From NCBI RefSeq assembly GCF_036227105.1, contig NZ_CP109434.1:67001-131000 (forward strand): a DNA stretch of 64,000 nt, written 5' to 3'. Shown in pieces: positions 43,701 to 51,243 of this stretch. Position 1 is the first letter of the stretch. Each line of letters opens with the position of its first letter. Both the position numbers and the translations under genes were made by a program. The notes below the pieces were generated by a model. That model had not been told where the DNA came from. It ran no database searches and was given only the letters and a program-made list of their open reading frames with translations. Origin of the DNA: Amycolatopsis sp. NBC_01488 (GTDB lineage: Bacteria; Actinomycetota; Actinomycetes; Mycobacteriales; Pseudonocardiaceae).

Positions 43701-43873
43701 GCTTCCCGCAACCGGCGTTCCGTCTCCGGCCGGGGCCTGCGGACGCTGCCGAGCTCGGCGTTGCGCACCGCGCGCAGGCTCAGCCCGGTGCGCTCGGCCA
43801 GCTGGGCCTGGGTGAGGCCGGCGAGCACGCGCCGGTCCCGCAGCCATCCGGCGAACGACAGGCCTTCGTCCAC
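40634..43873 (-). CDS. Large SARP regulator: XRE HTH + SARP + NB-ARC + TPR
   Basis: A 1079-residue regulator. An N-terminal XRE helix-turn-helix spans residues 5-60 (LRDRRVLAGLTQAQLAERTG). The SARP winged helix spans 70-145 (VRIGVLGPLTVRHGDAPVEI ... AEKQRVLLAMLALQPNRTV). The bacterial transcriptional activation domain covers about 150-290. An NB-ARC ATPase has P-loop GTGGVGKTALAV near 338 and LVLVTSRD. About nine TPRs cover 690-1060 (e.g. EAITYSTEALSLARKTGDR). SARPs activate antibiotic clusters. GTG 43873 has GGAGAGG 6 nt upstream. The neighbouring methyltransferase, hydrolase and P450 genes are plausible targets. Confidence 0.92.
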   Translation of the reverse strand: MDEGLSFAGWLRDRRVLAGLTQAQLAERTGLSLRAVRNAELGSVRRPRPETERRLREALAEAPPEPVRIGVLGPLTVRHGDAPVEIGAEKQRVLLAMLALQPNRTVRREDLVDVLWDEPPPSCLDLLHTYVARLRRALRPAGLITTDKGGYRLSAGEDDLDLLRFEGLVNEGALREALELWRGPALADLGPLRQHPARLALAMKRAKAVMAYAEVADPEEAAVQLRMLTAEEPLNESAHARLMQVLAASGRQAVALAVFEEIRRRLDGDLGIEPGPELRAAQRQVLRQDFAAPEPPARVPAQLPADVAGFRGRTGRLAELDALLDGDGTGARIAVLSGTGGVGKTALAVHWAQRSLAEFPDGQLYLDLHGYGTVRPVEPGDALSGFLRALGVDGADIPAEQEERAAKFRTALTGRRMVLLLDNAGSVGQVRPLLPGSPSCLVLVTSRDALPGLVARHGARRVLVDLLTEAEALDLLRALLGERVDGEPAATEALIGYSARLPLALRLVAELALSRPGERLAALARELADERRRLDLLDGGGDPLTAVRAVFSWSYRHLAPDAARVFRLCGLHPGRDLTAAAIAALAGVPLPEAERLTATLVRAHLAQETGADRFQQHDLLRVYAAELAAEAPAESHAAQERLFDFYVRSAAQAMDAVLPQERHLRPQVPDPDVKVIDAPAWLEAERRNLLAVSAHATRHGWPDHLRLLSGILWHYLDVGGYHEEALVLHTHASALAHDAGDRVAEAEPLILIAVGHWRVGRSREARRYLEEALALARETGDRRTEIHAVNTLGLVCRALGRFAEAITYSTEALSLARKTGDRTSEGLVLVVLGCSSRGIGRYGEAIGYLEEAHALARETADRTTEGYALVNTGDSLSALGRHDEAVRALEEGLVHFRAMGVRVSEGYALGILGDVEHARGRYPEAAAHLERALEIAQETGSPTNRGVALKHLGDVRLAQGEYAEAAQHLEEALGLARECGDRGVESRVLNSLGALAAARGASSDALAYHREALAVAKETGCRPEQGKAHCGLGEVHCGLGDPVAAREHWERALACYAGECVPGAIRVRDLLAALDRAAG

Positions 43874-44102
43874 AGGCGTCCTCTCCGGAGCGGAACGTAC
43901 CCCTCCAGGATTCCGATCGTGCCGCTTCACCTGTACCACCGAACGGCGAAGATAACCGTTTCCGCAGGTACCGACCGTGACGGCGGCGCGGGCGGCCGGT
44001 ACAGGCGCACGTCCACCCCGGTTCCCTAGGCTTTCCGGGTCCGGTGGTGGCGAGGGGTTCGGAGCAGCCGTCGCATGGGGTACGACGGCTGCACCCGGGC
44101 CT

Positions 44103-44831
44103 TCAGACGCCGAAGCGCCGCAACAGGGCGCGTACGGCGGCTGGATCCTCGACGTGGGCGTTGTGCCCGAGGCCGGCGAGGGTGACCGCGTCCGGGTCCA
44201 GCGCGCGTAGCTGCTCCGGACGGCTCATCGGGTCGTTCTCGCCCGCCGCCAGCACGACCGGGCACCGCGCCGCGGCGAGCAGCGCCGGCAGGTCCGGCGC
44301 GCCGACGCCGAACGCGGCCGGGTCCATCGCGAGGCGCCAACCTCCCTCGGTCTCGCGAAGCCCGGCCGGGTCCGCGGGCGCGATGCCGAGCAGCCCGGAC
44401 ACCTTCAGGTAGGCCTGCTCGGCGTCCACCCTCGTCGCGAAGACGCGGGCCGGGCGGGCGGCCATCGTCGCCGCGCGGCCCAGGTCGTCCTGGGTCCACT
44501 CGACCTTCATCCCGAGCGCGAGCACGCCCGCGACCTCGACGTCGTACTCGCCGGACGCCAGCTCGAGCGCGAGCACCCCGCCGAGCGAATGGCCGGCGAC
44601 GACGTACGGGCCCTTCCCGGGCAGCGCCCGGGCGACGGCCCGGGTGAGCGTCTGGAAGCTGTAGTGCGGCAGCGGCGAGGACGGGCCGTGGCCGGGCAGG
44701 TCGGGCACCAGGACCCGCCGGGCGAGCAGAGGGGCGAAGTGGGCCCAGACGGCGCCGGTCGCGCCGAGGCCGTGCAGCAGCAGGACGGCAGGCTCGCCCT
44801 GGCCGCCGGTGCGCATGTTCAGGGTGTCCAT
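44103..44831 (-). CDS. Alpha/beta hydrolase
   Basis: A 242-residue alpha/beta hydrolase. The oxyanion segment is LLHGLGATGAVW, the nucleophile elbow GHSLGG (Ser), and the catalytic His lies in LAGLGHNAHVEDP; ENDPMSRPEQL carries the likely acidic residue. No lid insertion of note. Esterase or lactonase activity is likely, substrate unknown. Starts ATG 44831, only 46 bp from the divergent P450 gene, so shared regulation is likely. Confidence 0.88.
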   Translation of the reverse strand: MDTLNMRTGGQGEPAVLLLHGLGATGAVWAHFAPLLARRVLVPDLPGHGPSSPLPHYSFQTLTRAVARALPGKGPYVVAGHSLGGVLALELASGEYDVEVAGVLALGMKVEWTQDDLGRAATMAARPARVFATRVDAEQAYLKVSGLLGIAPADPAGLRETEGGWRLAMDPAAFGVGAPDLPALLAAARCPVVLAAGENDPMSRPEQLRALDPDAVTLAGLGHNAHVEDPAAVRALLRRFGV

Positions 44832-44865
44832 CCCCGCAGCGTCTCGTAGTGTCGGTGGGCGCGGC

Positions 44866-44871
44866 TAGGGT
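44866..44871 (+). promoter_or_regulatory. Predicted -10 of leaderless P450 transcript
   Basis: TAGGGT, 6-nt spacer, GTG at 44878, no Shine-Dalgarno. On the other strand GACGCT ends 6 nt before the hydrolase ATG, so both divergent starts may be leaderless within 46 bp. Confidence 0.5.
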
Positions 44872-44877
44872 CGGTTC

Positions 44878-46140
44878 GTGGGGATCACCGATCCGGACAC
44901 CTACGTGCGAGGTGTCCCGCACGACGAGCTGGCGCGGCTCCGGCAGGAGTCGCCGGTGGTGCGCGTCGACGACTTCTGGGCCGTGCTGCGGCACGCCGAC
45001 GTGCGGCGCGTCCTGCGCGATCCCGGGCTGTTCTCCTCGCAGCTCGGCGGGACGCAGATCCGCGACCCGGGCACCGTCGCGGACCTCGCGTACGTGCGCC
45101 GGATGATGCTCAACATGGACCCGCCGGAGCACGGCCGGCTGCGCGGGCTGCTCACCCGGGCGTTCACGCCGCGGGCCGTCGCGAAGCTGACGTCGCAGAT
45201 CGAGGCGCGGGCGCGGGAGCTGGTCGCGCGGGTCGCCGGCCGGGGCTCGTGCGACTTCGCGGCCGTGGCCGCCGACCTGCCGCTGCTGACGCTGGCGGCG
45301 GTGTTCGGCGTGCCGGAGCAGGACCGGCGGCTGATGTACGACTGGAGCAACCGCGTGATCGGCTACCAGGACGCCGACTACGCGGTCAGCTCGACGGTCG
45401 ACGCCGCGTCGGTGAGCGACCTCGCACGAGCCGCGCTGGCCGTCCGCCCGTCGCCCGGCCCCGACGGCTCGATGCCGGACCCGCGGACCCGCGCCGGGAT
45501 GCCGGACCTCTACGCGTACGCGAACGCGCTCGGCGAGTACAAGCGCGGGCACCCGGGCGACGACGTCATGAGCACCCTGATGCGGCACGTCGACGGCGAC
45601 GGCGGCCGCGTCTCGCTCGCCGAGTTCGAGAACCTCTTCTGGCTGTTTTCCGTAGCGGGCAACGAAACGCTGCGCAACGGCCTGCCCGGCGGGATGCTGG
45701 CGCTGCTCTCGCACCCCGAGCAGTACCGGCGGCTGCTGGCCGACCGGTCGCTGCTGCCGTCCGCGGTCGAAGAGATGCTCCGCTGGTGGACGCCGGTCAT
45801 GAACTTCCGGCGCACCGCGGTTTCGGACACCCGGCTGTCCGATGTGGACATCCGGGCCGGCGACAAGGTCGTGGTCTGGTTCTCGTCGGCCAACCGCGAT
45901 CCGGCCGTGTTCGACGACCCGGCCACCTTCGACGTCGGCCGGACCCCGAACGACCACCTGACCTTCGGCCACGGGCCGCACTTCTGCCTCGGCGCGCAGC
46001 TCGCCCGCGTCCAGCTGCGGGCGATGTTCACGGCGGTGCTCGACCTGCTGGGCGAGGTGTCGCTCGACGGCGAGCCGGTGCGGCTGCGGTCGAACTTCCA
46101 GAACGGCCTCAAGTCCCTGCCGATCCGGTGGGCGCGCTGA
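44878..46140 (+). CDS. Cytochrome P450
   Basis: A 420-residue soluble bacterial P450. The heme-thiolate loop is FGHGPHFCLGAQLAR (Cys ligand). The I-helix is FSVAGNETLRNG, with the acid-alcohol pair Glu-Thr. The K-helix ExxR lies in AVEEMLRWWTPVMNFRRTA, and the early segment MLNMDPPEHGRLRGLLTRAF is present. The AGNET pattern and NFRRTA resemble CYP124/125/142-like steroid or lipid hydroxylases, but a natural-product role is equally possible. No ferredoxin gene is adjacent. Its TGA overlaps the ATG of the LysR gene. Confidence 0.93.
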   Translation: MGITDPDTYVRGVPHDELARLRQESPVVRVDDFWAVLRHADVRRVLRDPGLFSSQLGGTQIRDPGTVADLAYVRRMMLNMDPPEHGRLRGLLTRAFTPRAVAKLTSQIEARARELVARVAGRGSCDFAAVAADLPLLTLAAVFGVPEQDRRLMYDWSNRVIGYQDADYAVSSTVDAASVSDLARAALAVRPSPGPDGSMPDPRTRAGMPDLYAYANALGEYKRGHPGDDVMSTLMRHVDGDGGRVSLAEFENLFWLFSVAGNETLRNGLPGGMLALLSHPEQYRRLLADRSLLPSAVEEMLRWWTPVMNFRRTAVSDTRLSDVDIRAGDKVVVWFSSANRDPAVFDDPATFDVGRTPNDHLTFGHGPHFCLGAQLARVQLRAMFTAVLDLLGEVSLDGEPVRLRSNFQNGLKSLPIRWAR

Positions 46141-47039
46141 TGGAGATCCGCGAGCTGCGGGCGTTCGTCGCGGTCGTCGAGGCGGGCGCGATGTCGAAGG
46201 CGGCGCGGCAGCTGCACGTCAGCCAGCCGGCGCTGTCCCAGACGATCACCGCGCTCGAACGCCGCCTCGGCGTCCAGCTGCTGGTCCGCACGAGCACGGG
46301 TGTCCAGGTGACCGACGCCGGGACGACGCTGCTGGGCGAGGCCCGCGCGGTGCTGGCGCGCCACGACCGGGCCGTCGCCGCCATGACCCGGCACGCCACG
46401 ACCGGCGTGCTGCGCGTCGGCGTCCCCCTGGAACTGCCGCCGGACCTGCTGCCGTCGGCGCTCGCGCGGCTGGCGCGGGCGTACCCGGACACGCGGGTGC
46501 AGGCGCGGCACCTGTCGTCGGTGGCGCAGGTGGCGGCGCTGCGGGCGGGCGAGCTGGACGTCGGGCTGGTGCGCGAGCGCCCGCCCGGGCCGGACCTGGA
46601 CGCGGTGCTCGCGGTGGCGGAGAACGTCGGCGTCCTGCTGGCGGCGGACCTGGCGGAGAAGCTGGGCTCGCCGGTCCGGCTGGAGGACCTCGCGGGGCTG
46701 GAGTGGTTCGCCTTCGCCCGCGCGGGCAGCCCGGCCTGGTACGACGAGCTGGCGGCGACCCTGCGCAGCCACGGCCTCGACGTCGGGCCCGAGGTGCCCG
46801 AGGAGCAGCGGCTGATCGTCGAGCTGAAGATCCCCGCGGTCAGCTCGGGTGGGGCCTACGCCTTCGCGCCGCCCGAGTGGCCGTACCCGATGCCGGACAC
46901 GGTCCGGTGGCGGCCGCTGGCCGGGAACCCGATCGTGCGGCGGACCTGGGCCGTGTGGCCGGCGACGTCGCACCGCCGGGACGTCGCGGAGTTCGTCGCC
47001 GCGCTCGAAGACCATCGGCTCGGCGAATCGGGGGCATAA
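46140..47039 (+). CDS. LysR-family transcriptional regulator, coupled to P450
   Basis: A 299-residue LTTR. The wHTH is residues 1-60 (MEIRELRAFVAVVEAGAMSK, QPALSQTITALERRLGV) and the effector domain runs from about 92 (LRVGVPLELPPDLLP). The start ATG at 46140 shares its A with the P450 stop TGA (TGATG), so the regulator is translated from the P450 mRNA instead of divergently as is usual for LTTRs. It probably controls the P450 operon, the hydrolase, or the SDR gene 91 bp downstream. Confidence 0.92.
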   Translation: MEIRELRAFVAVVEAGAMSKAARQLHVSQPALSQTITALERRLGVQLLVRTSTGVQVTDAGTTLLGEARAVLARHDRAVAAMTRHATTGVLRVGVPLELPPDLLPSALARLARAYPDTRVQARHLSSVAQVAALRAGELDVGLVRERPPGPDLDAVLAVAENVGVLLAADLAEKLGSPVRLEDLAGLEWFAFARAGSPAWYDELAATLRSHGLDVGPEVPEEQRLIVELKIPAVSSGGAYAFAPPEWPYPMPDTVRWRPLAGNPIVRRTWAVWPATSHRRDVAEFVAALEDHRLGESGA

Positions 47040-47130
47040 GCAGCGCCGAACGCTCCTCCGGAAGTCCTTGCCGGCGCTCGTCCTTGGACTCTGCGACCGG
47101 GGAAGCACCCCGGCCGCGAGGAGATGAGTG

Positions 47131-47877
47131 ATGACTGAAGGACTGTCCGGCACCACGGCGCTCGTGACCGGCGGAACCAGCGGGATCGGGCGGGCGACGG
47201 CGGTGGCGCTGGCCGGGCTCGGCGCCCACGTCGTGCTGTCCGGCCGGGACGCGACCCGTGGCGAGGAGGTCGTCTCGCGGATCCGGGCGTCGGGTGGGAA
47301 GGCCGACTTCGTCGCGGCCGACCTGACGGACGCGGCGTCGGCGCGTTCGGTGGCCGCGCGGGCGCGGGAAGCGGGCGGGCACGTCGACGTGCTGGTGAAC
47401 AACGCCGGGATCTTCCCGACCGGGCCCACCGCGGACATCCCGGAGGCGGAGTTCGACCGCGTCTACGCGACGAACGTGAAGGTGCCCTTCTACCTCGTCG
47501 CCGAGCTGGGCCCGGAGATGGCCGCGCGCGGGCGCGGCGCGATCGTCAACGTGTCCACGATGGTGGCGACGCGGGGCATGGCGGGCATGGCGCTCTACGG
47601 CTCGTCGAAGGCGGCGATCGAGCTGCTGACGAAGGCGTGGGCGGCGGAGTTCGGGCCGTCCGGCGTCCGGGTCAACGCGGTCAGCCCGGGCCCGACCCGC
47701 ACCGAAGGCACCGCGGTCTTCGGCGACGGCCTCGACGAGCTGGCGGCCGCGGGCCCGGCCGGCCGGGTGGCCGCCCCGGAGGAGATCGCGGCGGCGATCG
47801 CGTTCCTGGTGACGGCGGAGTCGAGCTTCGTCCAGGGCGCGATCCTCCCGGTGGACGGCGGCCGGCTGGCGGTGTGA
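47131..47877 (+). CDS. Short-chain dehydrogenase/reductase
   Basis: A 248-residue classical SDR. The cofactor motif is TGGTSGIGRATAVAL at residue 10 and NNAGIFPTGP is present. The catalytic Ser is near VSTMVATRG and the YxxxK is YGSSK. The C-terminal segment VNAVSPGPTRTEGT and FVQGAILPVDGGRL are typical. SGRDATR after beta-2 suggests NADP preference. Substrate unknown. ATG 47131 has GAGGAG 7 nt upstream. It follows P450 and LysR on the same strand and may complete an oxidative tailoring set. Confidence 0.9.
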   Translation: MTEGLSGTTALVTGGTSGIGRATAVALAGLGAHVVLSGRDATRGEEVVSRIRASGGKADFVAADLTDAASARSVAARAREAGGHVDVLVNNAGIFPTGPTADIPEAEFDRVYATNVKVPFYLVAELGPEMAARGRGAIVNVSTMVATRGMAGMALYGSSKAAIELLTKAWAAEFGPSGVRVNAVSPGPTRTEGTAVFGDGLDELAAAGPAGRVAAPEEIAAAIAFLVTAESSFVQGAILPVDGGRLAV

Positions 47878-47894
47878 GCCCTCGCGGGACGGCG

Positions 47895-48707
47895 TCACCG
47901 CAGGAAGGTGACGCCGTCCCGCGGTCGCTCGTCCACGGTCAGGGCGAACACGTCCGGCCGCGCGTAGTGCCCCGAGACGTCGAGGCTGTGCCGCGCGGCC
48001 ACTACCTCCTCGAGGTCGATCGACGCCGTGACCAGGCCCTCCGAGTCGCGCAGCGGGCCCGCCAGGACGTCACCGAGCGGGCCGACGATCACGCTGCCGC
48101 CACGGAAGGGATCCGCACCGGACGACTCGTACGGGCACGCCGAAATCACGAAACACCGGCCCTCGTCGGCGATGTGGCGCATCGACGCCTGCCAGACGTC
48201 GCGGTCGTCCGCCGTCGGGGCGCACCAGATCTCGACGCCCTTCGCGTACATCGCCGCGCGCAGCAGCGGCATGTGGTTCTCCCAGCAGATCGCCGCGCCC
48301 GCCAGGCCCGCCGCCGTCGGGACCGCCGGGAGCGTCGAGCCGTCGCCGCGGCCCCAGACGAGCCGCTCGCGCGCGGTCGGCACCAGCTTGCGGTGCTTCG
48401 CGACCAGCCCGAGATCGGGGTCGAGGAACACCGCCGTGCTGTACAGCGTCGAGCCGTCGCGCTCGATGACGCCCACGACCAGCGTCGCGCCGGTCCGCGC
48501 CGCGAGACCGGCCAGCTCCGTCACCTCGGGGCCCGGCACCGTGGTCGACGCACGGAAGTACTCGGCGAACGGGCCACCGCGCGGGTATCCGCCGAGGACG
48601 GCTTCGGGGAGCACCACCAGGGCGGCGCCGCGGATCTCGTTCTCGAACTCCAGGATCCGCGCGAGCGGAACGCCCGTCGCGATCTGGAGGGCCGCGACGA
48701 CCGTCAC
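47895..48707 (-). CDS. Carbon-nitrogen hydrolase (nitrilase superfamily)
   Basis: A 270-residue nitrilase-like enzyme. The Glu-Lys-Cys triad is visible: Glu in [12 protein letters not shown], Lys in [10 protein letters not shown] and Cys in [14 protein letters not shown]. The sequence order GGYPRG and CWENHMP matches the nitrilase branch (nitrile to acid), although it is shorter than typical plant-type nitrilases (310-350). The GTG start at 48707 overlaps the stop of the DUF1295 gene (GTGA), so it is translated by coupling. Converges with the SDR gene after 17 bp. Confidence 0.88.
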   Translation of the reverse strand: MTVVAALQIATGVPLARILEFENEIRGAALVVLPEAVLGGYPRGGPFAEYFRASTTVPGPEVTELAGLAARTGATLVVGVIERDGSTLYSTAVFLDPDLGLVAKHRKLVPTARERLVWGRGDGSTLPAVPTAAGLAGAAICWENHMPLLRAAMYAKGVEIWCAPTADDRDVWQASMRHIADEGRCFVISACPYESSGADPFRGGSVIVGPLGDVLAGPLRDSEGLVTASIDLEEVVAARHSLDVSGHYARPDVFALTVDERPRDGVTFLR

Positions 48708-49498
48708 CCGCGGACGGGCTCGCGCTTCGGCGGCCACGGCACCACCGCGGACACGCGGCGCTGGTAGTCCGCGTACTCCGGGTAGCGCGACTTCGTGATG
48801 CTCTCGGTGAACCGCGTCGACCCGACGAACAGCAGCGTCAGCAGCACCGCGCCGACGACCGTCCACTGCAGACCGCCGGCGACGATGCCGAACACCGCGA
48901 TCACCCACCACTGCGCCTGCTCGAAGAAGAAGTTCGGGTGCCGCGAGAAGCGGAACAGCCCCTCCTGCAGGAACCGCGTCGAGGCCCGGCCCGCGTGCTT
49001 CTCGCGGTGGAACGCCCACTGCTGCTGGTCGGCGACCGTCTCCCCGACCAGGAACGCGGCGAAGACCACCGCGACGACGACGTCCGCCACGCCGAACGAG
49101 CCCTGGTGGTCCGACGCGGTCAGCGCGGGCAGCGTGATCAGCAGCAGGATCGCGTTCTGGTACAGCGAGATGAAGAAGAAGTTGAACACCTGGAACTGCC
49201 ACGGCGCCATCCGCTCGCGCAGCACCGCCCACCGGTAGTCCTCGCCGCCGCGGGCGTAACCGCCCTTCCGGGCGAAGTTGAACGTCAGCCGGATCCCCCA
49301 GAGGGTGACCAGCGCGAACATCACGTCGAGGCGCGCGTCGGCGAACCCGGCCGCGCCGGCGAAGATCGCCAGGTAGGCGACCGGAACGATCGACCAGATC
49401 CGGTCGACCCAGGAGTATTCCCTGGTCAGCACCGACAGCACCCAGGTTCCGAGCGTCACCCCGGCGAAGACGTACAGGCAGACCCGCAGCGCGTCCAT
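48704..49498 (-). CDS. DUF1295 membrane protein (steroid 5-alpha-reductase/ICMT-like)
   Basis: A 264-residue integral membrane protein with about seven helices. DUF1295 characteristics are the C-terminal [23 protein letters not shown] and [29 protein letters not shown], related to isoprenylcysteine methyltransferases and 3-oxo-5-alpha-steroid 4-dehydrogenases. [24 protein letters not shown] is also conserved in the family. A role in reducing or methylating a hydrophobic substrate is inferred. TAAGGT on the minus strand ends 6 nt before the ATG (leaderless). First gene of a unit with the nitrilase. Confidence 0.88.
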   Translation of the reverse strand: MDALRVCLYVFAGVTLGTWVLSVLTREYSWVDRIWSIVPVAYLAIFAGAAGFADARLDVMFALVTLWGIRLTFNFARKGGYARGGEDYRWAVLRERMAPWQFQVFNFFFISLYQNAILLLITLPALTASDHQGSFGVADVVVAVVFAAFLVGETVADQQQWAFHREKHAGRASTRFLQEGLFRFSRHPNFFFEQAQWWVIAVFGIVAGGLQWTVVGAVLLTLLFVGSTRFTESITKSRYPEYADYQRRVSAVVPWPPKREPVRG

Positions 49499-49504
49499 GC
49501 GCTC

Positions 49505-49521
49505 ACCTTAGGACCTAGGAT
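49505..49521. promoter_or_regulatory. Back-to-back leaderless promoters of DUF1295 and EXPERA genes
   Basis: Minus-strand -10 TAAGGT (49505-49510) serves the DUF1295 gene. Plus-strand -10 TAGGAT (49516-49521) serves the EXPERA gene, ending 7 nt before ATG 49529. Only 5 bp separate the two -10 elements, and the whole intergenic gap is 30 bp, so the -35 elements must lie inside the opposite coding regions. Confidence 0.5.
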
Positions 49522-49528
49522 CGCGCTC

Positions 49529-50020
49529 ATGAACCTGCCGCTGCGGGACCGGAAGATCGATGTGTTCTTCGCGGTACTGTTCTCGGCCTTCACGGTCACG
49601 TCGTTGATCAGCGATCTGCTGCCGACGGTCGGCGTCGACTTCTCGAAGCCGTCGGACAATTTCTTCGTCAACTCGAACTACTGGTACGCCCACGACGCCG
49701 ACCCGCTGTTCATGCACCCGCCGGACTGGATGCGGATCGTCACCGGGCTCTCGGCGTTCGGCTACATGCCGTTCTACGTCGTGCTCGTCTTCGCGCTGCT
49801 GACCGGCCGCAACTGGATCCAGCTGCCGTCGGTGATCTACGCGACGATGATCGTCACGCTGACCGGGATCGTCGTGTTCGGCGTCGAGTTCTTCGGCGAC
49901 CCGGCCTTCCGCACCGGCAACCCGGCGAAGTTCCTCGCGTTCAACCTGCCCTACGTCCTGGTGCCGCTCCTGCTGCTGGTCCGGATGCGCAAGCCACTGC
50001 CGTTCACCCGCCGTTTCTGA
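49529..50020 (+). CDS. EXPERA-domain (TMEM97/EBP-like) membrane protein
   Basis: A 163-residue four-helix membrane protein matching the EXPERA fold of TMEM97, TM6SF and emopamil-binding sterol isomerase. Hallmarks in order are an Asp in helix 1 (SLISDLLP), NYWYAHDADPLFMHPPDWMR (DPL...PP.W), FGYMPFYVVLVFALLTGRNWIQLPSVIYA, and NLPYVLVPLLLLVRMRKP. Bacterial members are rare and uncharacterised; the eukaryotic ones bind sterols. Followed 11 bp later by the threonine synthase-like gene. Leaderless start. Confidence 0.85.
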   Translation: MNLPLRDRKIDVFFAVLFSAFTVTSLISDLLPTVGVDFSKPSDNFFVNSNYWYAHDADPLFMHPPDWMRIVTGLSAFGYMPFYVVLVFALLTGRNWIQLPSVIYATMIVTLTGIVVFGVEFFGDPAFRTGNPAKFLAFNLPYVLVPLLLLVRMRKPLPFTRRF

Positions 50021-50031
50021 CCGGAGGCGCC

Positions 50032-51243
50032 GTGCCGTACTCGTTCCTCAGCCACCTCGAATGCTCCCGGACCGGCGAGCGCCTCGACGCCGACGCGGTC
50101 CAGGGCCTCTCGCCGTCGGGTGCGCCGCTGCTGGCGCGGTACGACCTCGACGGCGTCCGCGAAGCCGTGACGCCGAAGGAGATCGCCGGGCGCGAGCCGA
50201 CGCTGTGGCGTTACCACGAGGTGCTGCCGGTCCGCTCGGCCGAGCGGGTCGTGAGCCTGGGCGAGGGCATGACGCCGTTGCTGCGCCTGCCGCGCTACGG
50301 CCGTGAGCTGGGACTTTCGCGGCTGTGGATGAAGGACGAAGGCCTGGTCCCGACCGGCACGTTCAAGGCGCGGGGCGCGGCGGTCGGCGTCTCGCGAGCG
50401 GCCGAGCTGGGCGTCGGCGGGATCGCGATGCCCACGAACGGCAACGCGGGCGCCGCCTGGGCGCTGTACGCGGCGCGCGCGGGTCTGTCGAGCCTGATCG
50501 CGATGCCGGACGACGCTCCGAAGATCACCATGCGGGAGTGCGTCGCCGCCGGGGCCGAGCTGTACCGGGTGGACGGTCTCATCGGCGACGCGGGGAAGCT
50601 CGTCGCGGCGGCGGTTCCGCGTCGTCCGGGTGTGCAGGACGTTTCGACGTTGAAGGAGCCTTACCGCATCGAGGGCAAGAAGACGATGGGGTACGAGATC
50701 GCCGAGCAGTTCGGGTGGCGGCTGCCCGACGTCATCCTCTACCCCACCGGCGGCGGGGTCGGGATCATCGGGATCTCCAAGGCCCTGCTGGAAATGCGCG
50801 CGCTCGGCTGGGTTTCCGGGCCGCTGCCGCGGCTGGTGGCGGTGCAGGCCACCGGGTGCGCGCCGATCGTTTCGGCCTTCGAGCGGGGTGACCGGGAGAG
50901 CGTGCCGTTCCCGGACGCGCGAACCGTCGCCTTCGGCATCACCGTGCCCAAGGCGCTGGGCGACTTCCTCGTGCTCGACGCCGTGTACGCCACCGGCGGC
51001 ACCGCCGTCGCCGTCACCGACGAGGAACTGCTTGCGGCGCAACGGGAACTGACCACCTTCGAGGGAACGTTCGTCTGCCCGGAAGGTGGAGCGTGCTTCG
51101 CCGCGGTGCGGCACCTGCGCGAGTCGGGGTGGCTCGGCGGCGACGAAGACGTCGTCGTGCTCAACACCGGCGCCGGGATCAAGTACCCGGAGACCGTGCC
51201 CCTCGACGTCCCGCTGCTCCCGCGGGACGGCCGCATTCCTTAA
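50032..51243 (+). CDS. thrC: Threonine synthase-like PLP enzyme
   Basis: A 403-residue fold-type II PLP enzyme. The PLP lysine is in TGTFKARGAAVGV. PTNGNAGAAWALYAARAG binds the phosphate/substrate and YPTGGGVGIIG is the cofactor phosphate loop. KTMGYEIAEQFGW and VNTGAG-like VLNTGAGIKYPE follow. The N-terminal 60 residues resemble those of archaeal-type threonine synthases but lack a complete zinc ribbon. It converts O-phosphohomoserine to threonine, or acts on a related substrate. No hom or thrB is nearby. GGAGG precedes GTG 50032; probably in an operon with the EXPERA gene. Confidence 0.82.
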   Translation: MPYSFLSHLECSRTGERLDADAVQGLSPSGAPLLARYDLDGVREAVTPKEIAGREPTLWRYHEVLPVRSAERVVSLGEGMTPLLRLPRYGRELGLSRLWMKDEGLVPTGTFKARGAAVGVSRAAELGVGGIAMPTNGNAGAAWALYAARAGLSSLIAMPDDAPKITMRECVAAGAELYRVDGLIGDAGKLVAAAVPRRPGVQDVSTLKEPYRIEGKKTMGYEIAEQFGWRLPDVILYPTGGGVGIIGISKALLEMRALGWVSGPLPRLVAVQATGCAPIVSAFERGDRESVPFPDARTVAFGITVPKALGDFLVLDAVYATGGTAVAVTDEELLAAQRELTTFEGTFVCPEGGACFAAVRHLRESGWLGGDEDVVVLNTGAGIKYPETVPLDVPLLPRDGRIP

